Assembly: GCF_020329485.1 (NCBI RefSeq)
Contig: NZ_JAGKJI010000056.1
Span: 1-40,538 of the forward strand
From: Bradyrhizobium cenepequi
GTDB taxonomy: Bacteria; Pseudomonadota; Alphaproteobacteria; Rhizobiales; Xanthobacteraceae
DNA length: 40,538 nucleotides
Reading direction: 5' to 3'
The position numbers and the translations under genes are program-made. Numbering within the stretch: position 1 is the first letter of the stretch; the number at the start of each line of letters is the position of its first letter. Below are positions 7,012-14,626 of this stretch, piece by piece. The notes under the pieces were generated by a model that searched no databases, was not told the DNA's origin, and saw only the letters and a list, made by a program, of their open reading frames with translations.

Positions 7012-8321
7012 CTGTCCTCCGCAATGAGGTGGAAGAACGTACCGGTTGCGTGACCGCGCCGCGAGCCCGTCTCCGCAACGACCGCACCGGTCGCATCGCG
7101 CACGACCGCCAGGGGCGTATCCGGCTGCGAGACAATCGCGGAATAGTGAAATTCGTGGCCCCGCAGACGTGCGCCGGTCTGATATCCGGGCATCGGCATA
7201 GCAAGCTCCGCAAGCCGGTAGCCCAGATGCATGCGGCGTTGGGCAAAGCTGGTCTCCAGGCCGAGCAATCCCGCCATCTCGTGGCGTACGCCGTCGGCGT
7301 CGGTCAAGGCGGTGCCCAGCACCATATAGCCGCCGCATTCACCATGCACCGGCCGTGTCTCGGCAAAGGATCGTAGCGCGCCGCGAAATCGCGTGTTGGC
7401 CGCCAGCCGGTCGGCATGCAATTCCGGATAACCGCCTGGCAGCCAGCAGACGTCGGCGCTGGCGTCGGGACCTTCGTCGGCGAGCGGCGAGAAGGTTGAG
7501 ATCTCGGCACCGGCGGCACGCCAGGCCTCGAGCAAGTGCGGATAGACGAACGAGAATGCGGCGTCGCGCGCCAGTGCGATGTGCTGGCCGGGCGGCGTGA
7601 TGTTGAGGCGGCGCACCGCGCGTGGCGCCGCCCAGGCACATGCCGCCGATTGCAACAGCGCATCCAGATCGACATGGCCGGTGACGAAGCGCGCTGCTTC
7701 GGCGATCAGGTCGATGAGTTCTGCCTGCTCCTCAGCCTGCACCAAACCCAGGTGCCGCTTCGGCAATGTGATCGCGGCGTAGCGGGGCAACGCACCGAAC
7801 ACGGCAATGCCGACACGCGCCATGGCGCGGCGCACGAGGTCTTCGTGTCGCGCGCTTGCAACGCGGTTGAGAACGACGCCCGCAAGACGCAAGCCCGCAC
7901 GGAAGTCGCGCAGTCCCGCAGCGACCGCCGCGGCCGTTTGCGCCTGGCCGGAGGGATCGATCACGAGCAGGACCGGCCAGCCCATCATCTCGGCAATATC
8001 GGAGGTGGAGCCAGTGCTCGAAACGCCCGGTGCAGCAACGCCGTCGAACAGGCCCATCGAGCCTTCGGCCAGAATGAGGTCCGCATCCGCACCGCGTGAG
8101 GCGAGCGCTTCGATCGCCTCACGATGCATGGCCCAGCCATCTATATTGACAGAGGCGCGCCCCGTGGCCGCCGTATGAAACGCGGGATCGATGTAATCGG
8201 GACCGCTCTTGAAGCACTGGACCTTCAACCCACGATCGCGATAGGCCCGCGCCAACGCCAGCGTCACTGTCGTCTTGCCGACACCGGATGCCGGTGCGGA
8301 GATAACGAGGCTCCGCGTCAT
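7008..8321 (-). CDS. cobB: Hydrogenobyrinate a,c-diamide synthase CobB
   Basis: 437 residues with two domains. The N-terminal ATPase half has the P-loop SAPASGVGKTT (8-18) and the GSMGLFDG block (87-94). The C-terminal half is a class I glutamine amidotransferase-like domain with LPGGYPELHA (294-303) and the nucleophile Cys329 in GECGG, plus a late GHEFHYS block. It uses glutamine and ATP to amidate the a and c side chains of hydrogenobyrinic acid before cobalt insertion by CobNST. It shares one base with cobM upstream and overlaps cobA by four bases. Confidence 0.94.
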   Translation of the reverse strand: MTRSLVISAPASGVGKTTVTLALARAYRDRGLKVQCFKSGPDYIDPAFHTAATGRASVNIDGWAMHREAIEALASRGADADLILAEGSMGLFDGVAAPGVSSTGSTSDIAEMMGWPVLLVIDPSGQAQTAAAVAAGLRDFRAGLRLAGVVLNRVASARHEDLVRRAMARVGIAVFGALPRYAAITLPKRHLGLVQAEEQAELIDLIAEAARFVTGHVDLDALLQSAACAWAAPRAVRRLNITPPGQHIALARDAAFSFVYPHLLEAWRAAGAEISTFSPLADEGPDASADVCWLPGGYPELHADRLAANTRFRGALRSFAETRPVHGECGGYMVLGTALTDADGVRHEMAGLLGLETSFAQRRMHLGYRLAELAMPMPGYQTGARLRGHEFHYSAIVSQPDTPLAVVRDATGAVVAETGSRRGHATGTFFHLIAEDR

Positions 8322-9103
8322 CAGGAGACCTCCGGAAAGCCCGGCGTTAGGCCGAGCGGCCGATAGCGGCGATCATAGTCGGCCGCATAGAGCCGACTCT
8401 CGGCGAACTGCTCCGAGCCCAGCGTCTTGCCAACCAGAATGAGCGCCGTGCGCTCGAGCTCGGTGCCGATAGCGGCATCGAGCGTACCCAGCGTGGCGCG
8501 AATGATGCGCTGGTCCAGCCAGCTTGCGCGCCAGACGATTGCTACCGGGCAGTCTGCTCCGTAGTGCGGAGCGAGCTCATCAATTACCCTGGGAAGTTGA
8601 TGGATCGAAAGATGGATGGCGAGCACCGCGCCGGTGGCCGCGAAGCTCGCGAGTTTTTCGCCTTCGGGCATCGCGCTCGCTCTGCCCGGCGTTCGCGTCA
8701 AGACGACGGATTGCGCAACACCCGGCAGCGTCAGCTCAGCCTCGAGCGCCGCCGCAGCAGCGGAAAAAGCCGGTACGCCTGGCGTGATCGAATAGGGAAT
8801 TTGGAGCGCGCGCAGGCGGCGCAATTGCTCGCCCATCGCAGACCAGATCGAGAGATCTCCGGAATGCAGCCTTGCAATGTCCTTGCCCTCACGATGCGCG
8901 GCCACGATCTCCGTCATAATGTCGTCGAGCGACAGCAGCGCAGTGTTGATGATCCGCGCGCGGTTTGGGCAATGCGCAAGAACACCCTCCGGCACAAGCG
9001 AACCGGCATAGAGGCAGACCGGACAGGCGGCGATGAGATCGCGCCCGCGCAAGGTGAGCAGATCGGCGGCGCCTGGTCCTGCGCCAATGAAATGCACCGT
9101 CAT
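8321..9103 (-). CDS. cobM: Precorrin-4 C11-methyltransferase CobM
   Basis: A 260-residue tetrapyrrole methylase starting TVHFIGAGPGAADLLTLRG, with CLYAGSLVPEGVLAHCP (about 30-46), the typical CobM/CbiF block, and HSGDLSIWSAMGEQ and TPGVPAFSAAAAAL (about 80-120). It transfers a methyl group to C11 of precorrin-4 to give precorrin-5. The ATG overlaps the cobE stop (ATGA), and its stop shares a base with the cobB start, so translation is coupled on both sides. Confidence 0.94.
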   Translation of the reverse strand: MTVHFIGAGPGAADLLTLRGRDLIAACPVCLYAGSLVPEGVLAHCPNRARIINTALLSLDDIMTEIVAAHREGKDIARLHSGDLSIWSAMGEQLRRLRALQIPYSITPGVPAFSAAAAALEAELTLPGVAQSVVLTRTPGRASAMPEGEKLASFAATGAVLAIHLSIHQLPRVIDELAPHYGADCPVAIVWRASWLDQRIIRATLGTLDAAIGTELERTALILVGKTLGSEQFAESRLYAADYDRRYRPLGLTPGFPEVS

Positions 9104-9468
9104 TCGCCGTCTCCTTCCGCGATCGCTACCGTGGCCGTCCGGTCCTGCGAAACCGTCCGCGTCACAATCAGGCGCGCGCAGCGGCCGGCTGCCGCAAGCG
9201 CCGCGGCTTCAGCGACGGAACCTGTGCCGAACTTCGCCCTGATGAATTCGGACTGTGTGGACGTGGCAATGCCCGCCAGGACATTGACGGGAACGGGCCT
9301 GATCGGCACGTTGAGTTCACGCGCCAGCAATTTGAACGCAGCCGTTTCGGCCTTGTCGCTGATGGTCGCGACTGCCGCTAGACCGTCAGGACCGCCCGCA
9401 GCGACGAGGGCTTCGCGCAGCGAAGCGAGTGTGACGTCACGCTTGAATCCCAAACCCGCAACCTTCAC
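9100..9468 (-). CDS. cobE: CobE / CbiG C-terminal-domain protein
   Basis: 122 residues matching the C-terminal domain of CbiG (CobE): MKVAGLGFKRDVTLASLREAL at the start, ATISDKAETAAFKLLARELNV in the middle, and STQSEFIRAKFGTGSVAEAAAL. The family is tied to the corrin pathway. The gene is wedged between cobL and cobM with four-base overlaps on both sides. Confidence 0.88.
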   Translation of the reverse strand: MKVAGLGFKRDVTLASLREALVAAGGPDGLAAVATISDKAETAAFKLLARELNVPIRPVPVNVLAGIATSTQSEFIRAKFGTGSVAEAAALAAAGRCARLIVTRTVSQDRTATVAIAEGDGE

Positions 9469-10646
9469 CTAACCGTACTCCATTGCACCACCGGCCTCGC
9501 CGCTTCCCAGGACCGGTAGCGGTCGAGCGCGCCCGCATGCGCGATCTCGATCCGCATCAATTGGCCGCCGTGATGTTGGTGCAGGTCCAAGAGCAACGCC
9601 TCAGTCTCCAGCGTAACGGCATGGGCTACCATCCGAGTTCCCGGGTCAATGCGCGACCAGACCGCATCGAACATCGCGGCGTTGAGCCCTCCACCCACGA
9701 AGACGGCTTGCGGCGTCTCGAGGCCTGAAATGGTATCAGGCGCCGTCCCCTCTACGACCCTGATCCGATGCGTGAGGCCGAAAGCCGCGGCGTTGGTCCG
9801 GATATTCGCAGCGCGATTCTCTCGCGCTTCGATTGAGATCGCCGTCCCCCCACACAAGGCCCATTCCACTGAGACCGAGCCTGAGCCCGCACCAATGTCC
9901 CATAGCCTCTCGCCCGGTTTCGGCGCGAGCGCGGAGAGCGCGAGCGCGCGCATCGGCCGCTTGGTGATCTGGCCGTCATGCACGAAGAGCGCGTCCGGAA
10001 GGCCGGAGCTGCGCGGAACTCCGCCCCTTCCATTGGTTTCGAGCGCAACTGCGACCGGACCTGCGCCCGGATCGGCCGCGTTGCTGTCGGCACGATGTTG
10101 CGTCACGGATTCGCGCGGGCCGCCAAGCGCGGCGAGAGCCCACAGCCGTGACTCGCCCCAGCCGCGTGCCGTGAGCCATTCGGCCAGATCGCCGGCCGCC
10201 TTGCCGTCGCGCACGAGACAAATGATGCGCGCTTCGCGTGCCAGATGCGGCACCAGGCGTTCGAACGGCGCGCCGTGAAGCCCGAGACAGATGATGGATT
10301 CGAGCCGCCATCCCAGCCGGGCAGCGGCAAGCGAGAATGTCGAAGGCGCGGGATGCGCGATCCATTCGCTCTTGTTCAGCCGCTCCGCGAGACTGGTTCC
10401 GACGCCGTACCAGAAGGGATCGCCCGAGGCGAGCACCGCGGTCGGGCGGCCGCGACAGGCCAGCACGCCGTCCGTGTCGAAGGGTATCGGCCAAGGACGG
10501 CCGCGCTTGCCAATGCCGGCGAGCGTCAGATGCCGTTCGCCGCCAAAGACCGTCTCGGCTTCCGCAAGCGCCTTTCGGCTTGCTTCCGAGAGGCCGGCAA
10601 GGCCATCTTCGCCAATGCCGATAATGGTCAGCCAGGGATTATCCAT
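9465..10646 (-). CDS. cobL: Precorrin-6Y C5,15-methyltransferase (decarboxylating) CobL
   Basis: The ATG at 10646 gives MDNPWLTIIGIGEDGLAGLS and a 393-residue protein; a longer in-frame extension to 10685 would run into cobK and is unlikely. Two fused halves are visible: an N-terminal tetrapyrrole methylase (CbiE-like, with ASGDPFWYGVGTSL near 85) and a C-terminal class I methyltransferase (CbiT-like, LWDIGAGSGSVSVEWAL near 245 and VFVGGGLN near 315). It methylates C5 and C15 and removes the C12 acetate carboxyl. The start codon lies one base from the divergent cobK start, so any promoter for this unit must lie within cobK or beyond. Confidence 0.93.
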   Translation of the reverse strand: MDNPWLTIIGIGEDGLAGLSEASRKALAEAETVFGGERHLTLAGIGKRGRPWPIPFDTDGVLACRGRPTAVLASGDPFWYGVGTSLAERLNKSEWIAHPAPSTFSLAAARLGWRLESIICLGLHGAPFERLVPHLAREARIICLVRDGKAAGDLAEWLTARGWGESRLWALAALGGPRESVTQHRADSNAADPGAGPVAVALETNGRGGVPRSSGLPDALFVHDGQITKRPMRALALSALAPKPGERLWDIGAGSGSVSVEWALCGGTAISIEARENRAANIRTNAAAFGLTHRIRVVEGTAPDTISGLETPQAVFVGGGLNAAMFDAVWSRIDPGTRMVAHAVTLETEALLLDLHQHHGGQLMRIEIAHAGALDRYRSWEAARPVVQWSTVR

Positions 10647-10647
10647 A

Positions 10648-11394
10648 ATGCGCGCCCTCATTCTGGGCGGAACGAGCGATGCCAATATGCTCGCGGACGC
10701 CGCGGCGCGAGCGGAGTTTGACGCGGTCTATTCCTACGGGGGCCGCACCCGCGCCCCTGCGAACCAGCCGCTGCCGACCCGCACCGGCGGCTTCGGCGGC
10801 GCGAGCGGCCTTGCCGACTACATTCGTCGGGAAGGAATCACGCACGTCGTCGACGCGACCCATCCCTTCGCGGCCGAGATGAGCCGCAACGCGGTAGCGG
10901 CGTGTGCAGCAACCCGAACGCCGCTGATCGCGCTCGAGCGAGCGCCCTGGGCAAAAGCAGCCGCCGACACCTGGATCGAGGTCGCGGATATCACCTCCGC
11001 GGTCGCGGCGTTGCCGGACGATCGCGCGCGCGTGTTCCTTGCGATCGGCCGGCAGCACATCGCAGCCTTCAGCACCAAGCCGCAGCACGCCTACACATTG
11101 AGATTTGTCGATCCTCCCGATGGACCGCTGCTCTTTCCGGACGTCGACGTCATCGTGTCGCGGGGACCATTCACACTTGCCGGCGAGTTGAAGATGATGC
11201 GCTCGCGCGGCATCGGATGGATCGTTGCCCGCAATTCCGGGGGAACAGGCGCGCGTGCCAAGATCGACGCCGCTCGCGAGCTTGGCCTCCCCGTTGTCAT
11301 GCTCGCGCGACCCGAATTGCCCGACAGGCCGCGCACAGAAAGCGTGGCCGAGGTCATGCAATGGCTCGGTCATCGGGCATGCCTCGGCGCATAG
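10648..11394 (+). CDS. cobK: Precorrin-6A reductase CobK
   Basis: 248 residues from the ATG at 10648: MRALILGGTSDANMLADAAA, then VVDATHPFAAEMSRNAVAAC (about 68-87), IGRQHIAAF, VSRGPFTLAGELKMM and VARNSGGTGARAKIDAA, the CobK/CbiJ signature blocks. It reduces precorrin-6A to dihydro-precorrin-6 with NADPH. It is the only plus-strand gene in the intact block. Its start is one base from the divergent cobL start, and its last 25 bases overlap the 3' end of cobJ. The ribosome site (CAGGGA) lies inside cobL. Confidence 0.94.
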   Translation: MRALILGGTSDANMLADAAARAEFDAVYSYGGRTRAPANQPLPTRTGGFGGASGLADYIRREGITHVVDATHPFAAEMSRNAVAACAATRTPLIALERAPWAKAAADTWIEVADITSAVAALPDDRARVFLAIGRQHIAAFSTKPQHAYTLRFVDPPDGPLLFPDVDVIVSRGPFTLAGELKMMRSRGIGWIVARNSGGTGARAKIDAARELGLPVVMLARPELPDRPRTESVAEVMQWLGHRACLGA

Positions 11395-12104
11395 ACCCAG
11401 CGACCAACGCGGCGCGTCGCCGAATTGCCGACAATGACAAGCGTTCTCATGCCAGCCATCTCCGGCCGCGCCTCGCGCAGCATCACGGTTTCGGTTCGCT
11501 CCTCAGGCGTGCTGACCGCATGCCCGAAGATCACGAGGCGTTCGCCGCAGCCTGCCTCCTTTAGAACCGAGAGCGCGCGTCCAAAGCCCTCCGGCCGGCT
11601 CGCCGAACGCGGATTGTACATCGCGATCGCGAAGTCGGCTTCGGCTGCAAGCCGCAGGCGGTTCTCGATCGTCGGCCACGGCTTCAGATTGTCGGAGAGA
11701 TTGATCGCGCAAAAATCGTGGCCGAGCGGCGCGCCAGCGCGCGCGGCCGCTGCCAGCATCGCGGTCACGCCGGGCAGAACGCGGATTGCAAGCCCCTGCC
11801 ATTGCGGCGAGGCTTCGAGCGCTTCGAACACCGCGGAAGCCATCGCAAAGACGCCGGGATCGCCGGAGGAAACCATGACGACATGGCGCCCTTCCGATGC
11901 CAGCCGCAAGGCATTGCCTGCGCGCTGCAACTCCATGCGATTGTCCGATGGATGCATCGTAAGCCCCTCACGGGGGGCAACGCGCGCGACATAGGGCGCA
12001 TAGCCCAATATGTCGGTCGCCGCAGCGAGCGCGGCCGACACTTCCGGCGTGACCAGCGCCAGATCGCCCGGTCCAAGTCCCGCAATGGTCAATGTGCCGG
12101 TCAT
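11370..12104 (-). CDS. cobJ: Precorrin-3B C17-methyltransferase CobJ
   Basis: 244 residues from the ATG at 12104, which overlaps the cobI stop (ATGA). Starts MTGTLTIAGLGPGDLALVTPE and contains ILGYAPYV, SSGDPGVFAMASAVFEA (about 75-95), GVTAMLAAAARAGAPLGHDFC and DFAIAMYNPRSASRP, all CobJ/CbiH marks. It methylates C17 with ring contraction, turning precorrin-3B into precorrin-4. The 3' end overlaps cobK on the other strand by 25 bases. Confidence 0.95.
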   Translation of the reverse strand: MTGTLTIAGLGPGDLALVTPEVSAALAAATDILGYAPYVARVAPREGLTMHPSDNRMELQRAGNALRLASEGRHVVMVSSGDPGVFAMASAVFEALEASPQWQGLAIRVLPGVTAMLAAAARAGAPLGHDFCAINLSDNLKPWPTIENRLRLAAEADFAIAMYNPRSASRPEGFGRALSVLKEAGCGERLVIFGHAVSTPEERTETVMLREARPEMAGMRTLVIVGNSATRRVGRWVYAPRHAR

Positions 12105-12832
12105 TCTGCCGACTCCATTTGTCGTCCCTGCCCATGCACGAGCACGATCGCGAAATAGGAACACTCGGTCTCGTCCGCATCCCTCAGGCGCGCGACGCGC
12201 TCTCCCGGCATGGTGCCGCGTTCGATCAGCCACGCCTCGTCAAGGCGGCCGGCGGCTTGAAGCGCGCGGCGCACCTTTTTCAGATTGCGTCCGGTCTTCA
12301 TGATGACGAGGGCATCCGAATTGCGCACGCGGCGTCCGAGTTCGTCCTTCGGCAGCGTGCCCATCAGAACCGTCATCACGTCGTCGCCGAGGGCGATCGG
12401 CATGCCGACCGAATTCCAGCAGCCGGCCATTCCCGGAATGCCCGCGATCACCTCGATCTCGACTCGGCCCTGCAGACGCGCGTGCAGGTGCATGAATGAA
12501 CCATAGAAGTAGGGATCGCCCTCGCAGAGCACGACAATATCGACTGCGCGCGCGAGCCGGGCAAGGCGCTCCGCCCATTCGTCGTAAAAGCCGGCAAGGA
12601 GGCGAACATATTCCGGACAGTCGAAGGCAATCTCCGTGGTGACCGGATATTCCATCGGATATTCTCGGACGTCCTTTGCCAGCATGCCCTCGACAATGCG
12701 GCGCGCCTGGCCGAGCCGCCCCTTCTTCCGGAAATAGGCGACATGCTTTGCTGCGCGGACCTCGCGATCGGCGCGCACGCTCATCAAGTCCGGATTGCCT
12801 GGCCCGAGGCCGCAACAGATGATACGCCCCAT
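12101..12832 (-). CDS. cobI: Precorrin-2 C20-methyltransferase CobI
   Basis: 243 residues starting MGRIICCGLGPGNPDLMSVR with the CobI/CbiL blocks VAYFRKKGRLGQA (33-45), PMEYPVTTE (about 60-68), LCEGDPYFYGSFMHLHARL (about 100-118) and VIAGIPGMAGCWNSVG. It adds a methyl at C20 of precorrin-2, giving precorrin-3A. It starts two bases after the cobH stop and overlaps cobJ by four bases. Confidence 0.95.
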   Translation of the reverse strand: MGRIICCGLGPGNPDLMSVRADREVRAAKHVAYFRKKGRLGQARRIVEGMLAKDVREYPMEYPVTTEIAFDCPEYVRLLAGFYDEWAERLARLARAVDIVVLCEGDPYFYGSFMHLHARLQGRVEIEVIAGIPGMAGCWNSVGMPIALGDDVMTVLMGTLPKDELGRRVRNSDALVIMKTGRNLKKVRRALQAAGRLDEAWLIERGTMPGERVARLRDADETECSYFAIVLVHGQGRQMESAE

Positions 12833-12834
12833 GG

Positions 12835-13464
12835 CTATTCGCTCCGGCTTGCCAGCGCATTCACGGCGGCGACCGTAATCGCGGAGCCGCCAAGGCGTCC
12901 CTCGACCGTCAGCGCTGGCGAGGGCGGATCGGCCAGCAACGCGGCCTTGGCTTCAGCCGCGCCGACGAAGCCGACCGGACAACCGATGATCGCCGCCGGC
13001 CTTGGACAGTTGCGATCCTCCAGCATGATGAGGAGGTGAAACAGCGCGGTCGGTGCATTGCCGATGGCGACGATCGCACCATCCAAATGCGGTCGCCACA
13101 GCTCCAATGCTGCGGCTGATCGGGTATTGCGCATGGATTGCGCGAGCGAGGGCACCGCGGGATCGTCGAGCGTGCAGATGATGGCGTTGCCGGCCGGCAG
13201 ACGCGCGCGCGTGATTCCCTCAGACACCATGCGCGCATCGCAGAGGACAGGTGCGCCACTCTGCAGCGCGGCCCGCGCGATGCGCGCCATGCCGGGGGTG
13301 AAGTGGATATGCTCTTCGAGACCCACCATGCCCGCCGCATGGATCATGCGCACGACCACTGGCTCCTCGTCGGCTGAAAAGCGCTCAAGGTCCGCCTCGG
13401 CCCGGATGGTCGCAAAGGATTGCCGATAGATCGCCGCCCCATCGGTCTCATAGATGTGCGGCAT
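12835..13464 (-). CDS. cobH: Precorrin-8X methylmutase CobH
   Basis: The ATG at 13464 (MPHIYETDGAAIYRQSFATI) gives the normal length of 209 residues; the open frame continues upstream but overlaps cobG more deeply. Features: VVRMIHAAGMVGLEEHIHF (about 36-54, with the catalytic His in IHAAG), VLCDARMVSEGITR, IGNAPTALFHLL and IIGCPVGFVGAAEAK. It moves the methyl group from C11 to C12 to give hydrogenobyrinic acid. The start overlaps the cobG end by 17 bases. Confidence 0.94.
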   Translation of the reverse strand: MPHIYETDGAAIYRQSFATIRAEADLERFSADEEPVVVRMIHAAGMVGLEEHIHFTPGMARIARAALQSGAPVLCDARMVSEGITRARLPAGNAIICTLDDPAVPSLAQSMRNTRSAAALELWRPHLDGAIVAIGNAPTALFHLLIMLEDRNCPRPAAIIGCPVGFVGAAEAKAALLADPPSPALTVEGRLGGSAITVAAVNALASRSE

Positions 13465-14626
13465 CAGCCCCTCCCACCAACATAGAGGGATCCGCGACGA
13501 TGCCGGCACCGGTCAGTCCGCGCGCAACAGGTGCATCCCGCGTCGAGCCGCCGCGGACGAGATCAAATCCCTCGCTTGTCGCAACAAGGGTGAGCGCGAT
13601 CGACCCCGAATGGGCACAGCCTTTGGCACAGCCGGAGACGTGAAGCCTGCTGTCCGCGGCAATATGCGGCGCAAGCGCCGCCGCAAGTGCACGCGTATCG
13701 GCATGTGCCTCACGGCACGCGGGCGCACCACTGCAGGCGACGACGCGCAGGATCGGATCGTCGGCTTGCGTGACCAAGCCTTCGCAGTAAGGCATTTGGC
13801 GCAACCCCTCCGCGAGGATAATGCGCCACGGCGTCATTCGCAGCCCTTGCGCACATCCGGCGAGGTAGGTTAGCGCGGCATGTGTCAGCTGCCCGAAAGC
13901 CGCGCCGACTATCGCGCCTTGCGGATAAAGTCCCGGACGCGGGACCGCGATTACGCGGGCCGGCTCGGCGTGGCCACGAAGCGCGTCGGGGAGTTTGGCG
14001 CCAGTCGCGATGTGCGCCGCCATCCGCCCTCGCCCGCCCTTGGCTCCGCCCGAGTTGACGAACCATTCAACAAGCGCGAGCGCGACCTGCACGGCTTCGC
14101 TCCGCGCGACGGGACGACCATGCTCCGCGCCATCGGCACGTACAATGAACTCACCCGCGAGGCTGCGCTCGATGCGGACATCGGCTGAGGCGCTGGCCAG
14201 CGCGCGCTCTATCCCGCAATCGACGGTGAAGCCGAATTTGGTCGGAAGTCCAACAGGACTCCCGGCAAGAGCCTGTTCGAGCTCCCCGGCAAGCGAAAAG
14301 GTGTCATCGCCGCTGGTCCAGAACGGCGTCACCAGAATGTTGCGCCGCGCCTCGGACTCCGGATCACGATCGAGCAACTCCAGCCGCGCGAGCCCGTCTA
14401 TCAGGGGCCCATGGCCCTCATCGCTGACACCCCTGATCTGGACGTTGGCCCGGCTGGTCAGATCGATGAGGCCGTTACCATAGCGCTCGGCCAGCGCCGC
14501 GATTCCGGCCGCCTGCTTCGCGTCGAGCCTACCGTCACGTGGCCGGATGCGAACAACGAGCCCATCCCCCGACCGCATCGGCCGCAAGGCGCCGGGGCAC
14601 CAGCCCTTGATCGCAACGGCGCTCAT
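13448..14626 (-). CDS. cobG: Precorrin-3B synthase CobG
   Basis: 392 residues, related to sulfite/nitrite reductases. It begins VAIKGWCPGALRPMRSGDGL and carries the cluster ligands Cys298, Cys304 (CSGAPAC) and Cys333, Cys337 (CAKGC) near the C-terminus. CobG is an oxygen-dependent mono-oxygenase that hydroxylates C20 and forms the gamma-lactone of precorrin-3B, the step that defines the aerobic pathway. Presence of both cobG and cobF marks the complete aerobic route. Start ATG overlaps the cobN stop (ATGA); its end overlaps cobH. Confidence 0.94.
   Translation of the reverse strand: MSAVAIKGWCPGALRPMRSGDGLVVRIRPRDGRLDAKQAAGIAALAERYGNGLIDLTSRANVQIRGVSDEGHGPLIDGLARLELLDRDPESEARRNILVTPFWTSGDDTFSLAGELEQALAGSPVGLPTKFGFTVDCGIERALASASADVRIERSLAGEFIVRADGAEHGRPVARSEAVQVALALVEWFVNSGGAKGGRGRMAAHIATGAKLPDALRGHAEPARVIAVPRPGLYPQGAIVGAAFGQLTHAALTYLAGCAQGLRMTPWRIILAEGLRQMPYCEGLVTQADDPILRVVACSGAPACREAHADTRALAAALAPHIAADSRLHVSGCAKGCAHSGSIALTLVATSEGFDLVRGGSTRDAPVARGLTGAGIVADPSMLVGGADAAHL

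Noticed and set aside
10291..10647. Long N-terminal extension of CobK upstream of 10648
   Set aside because: It is the antisense of cobL; family members start at MRALILGGT.
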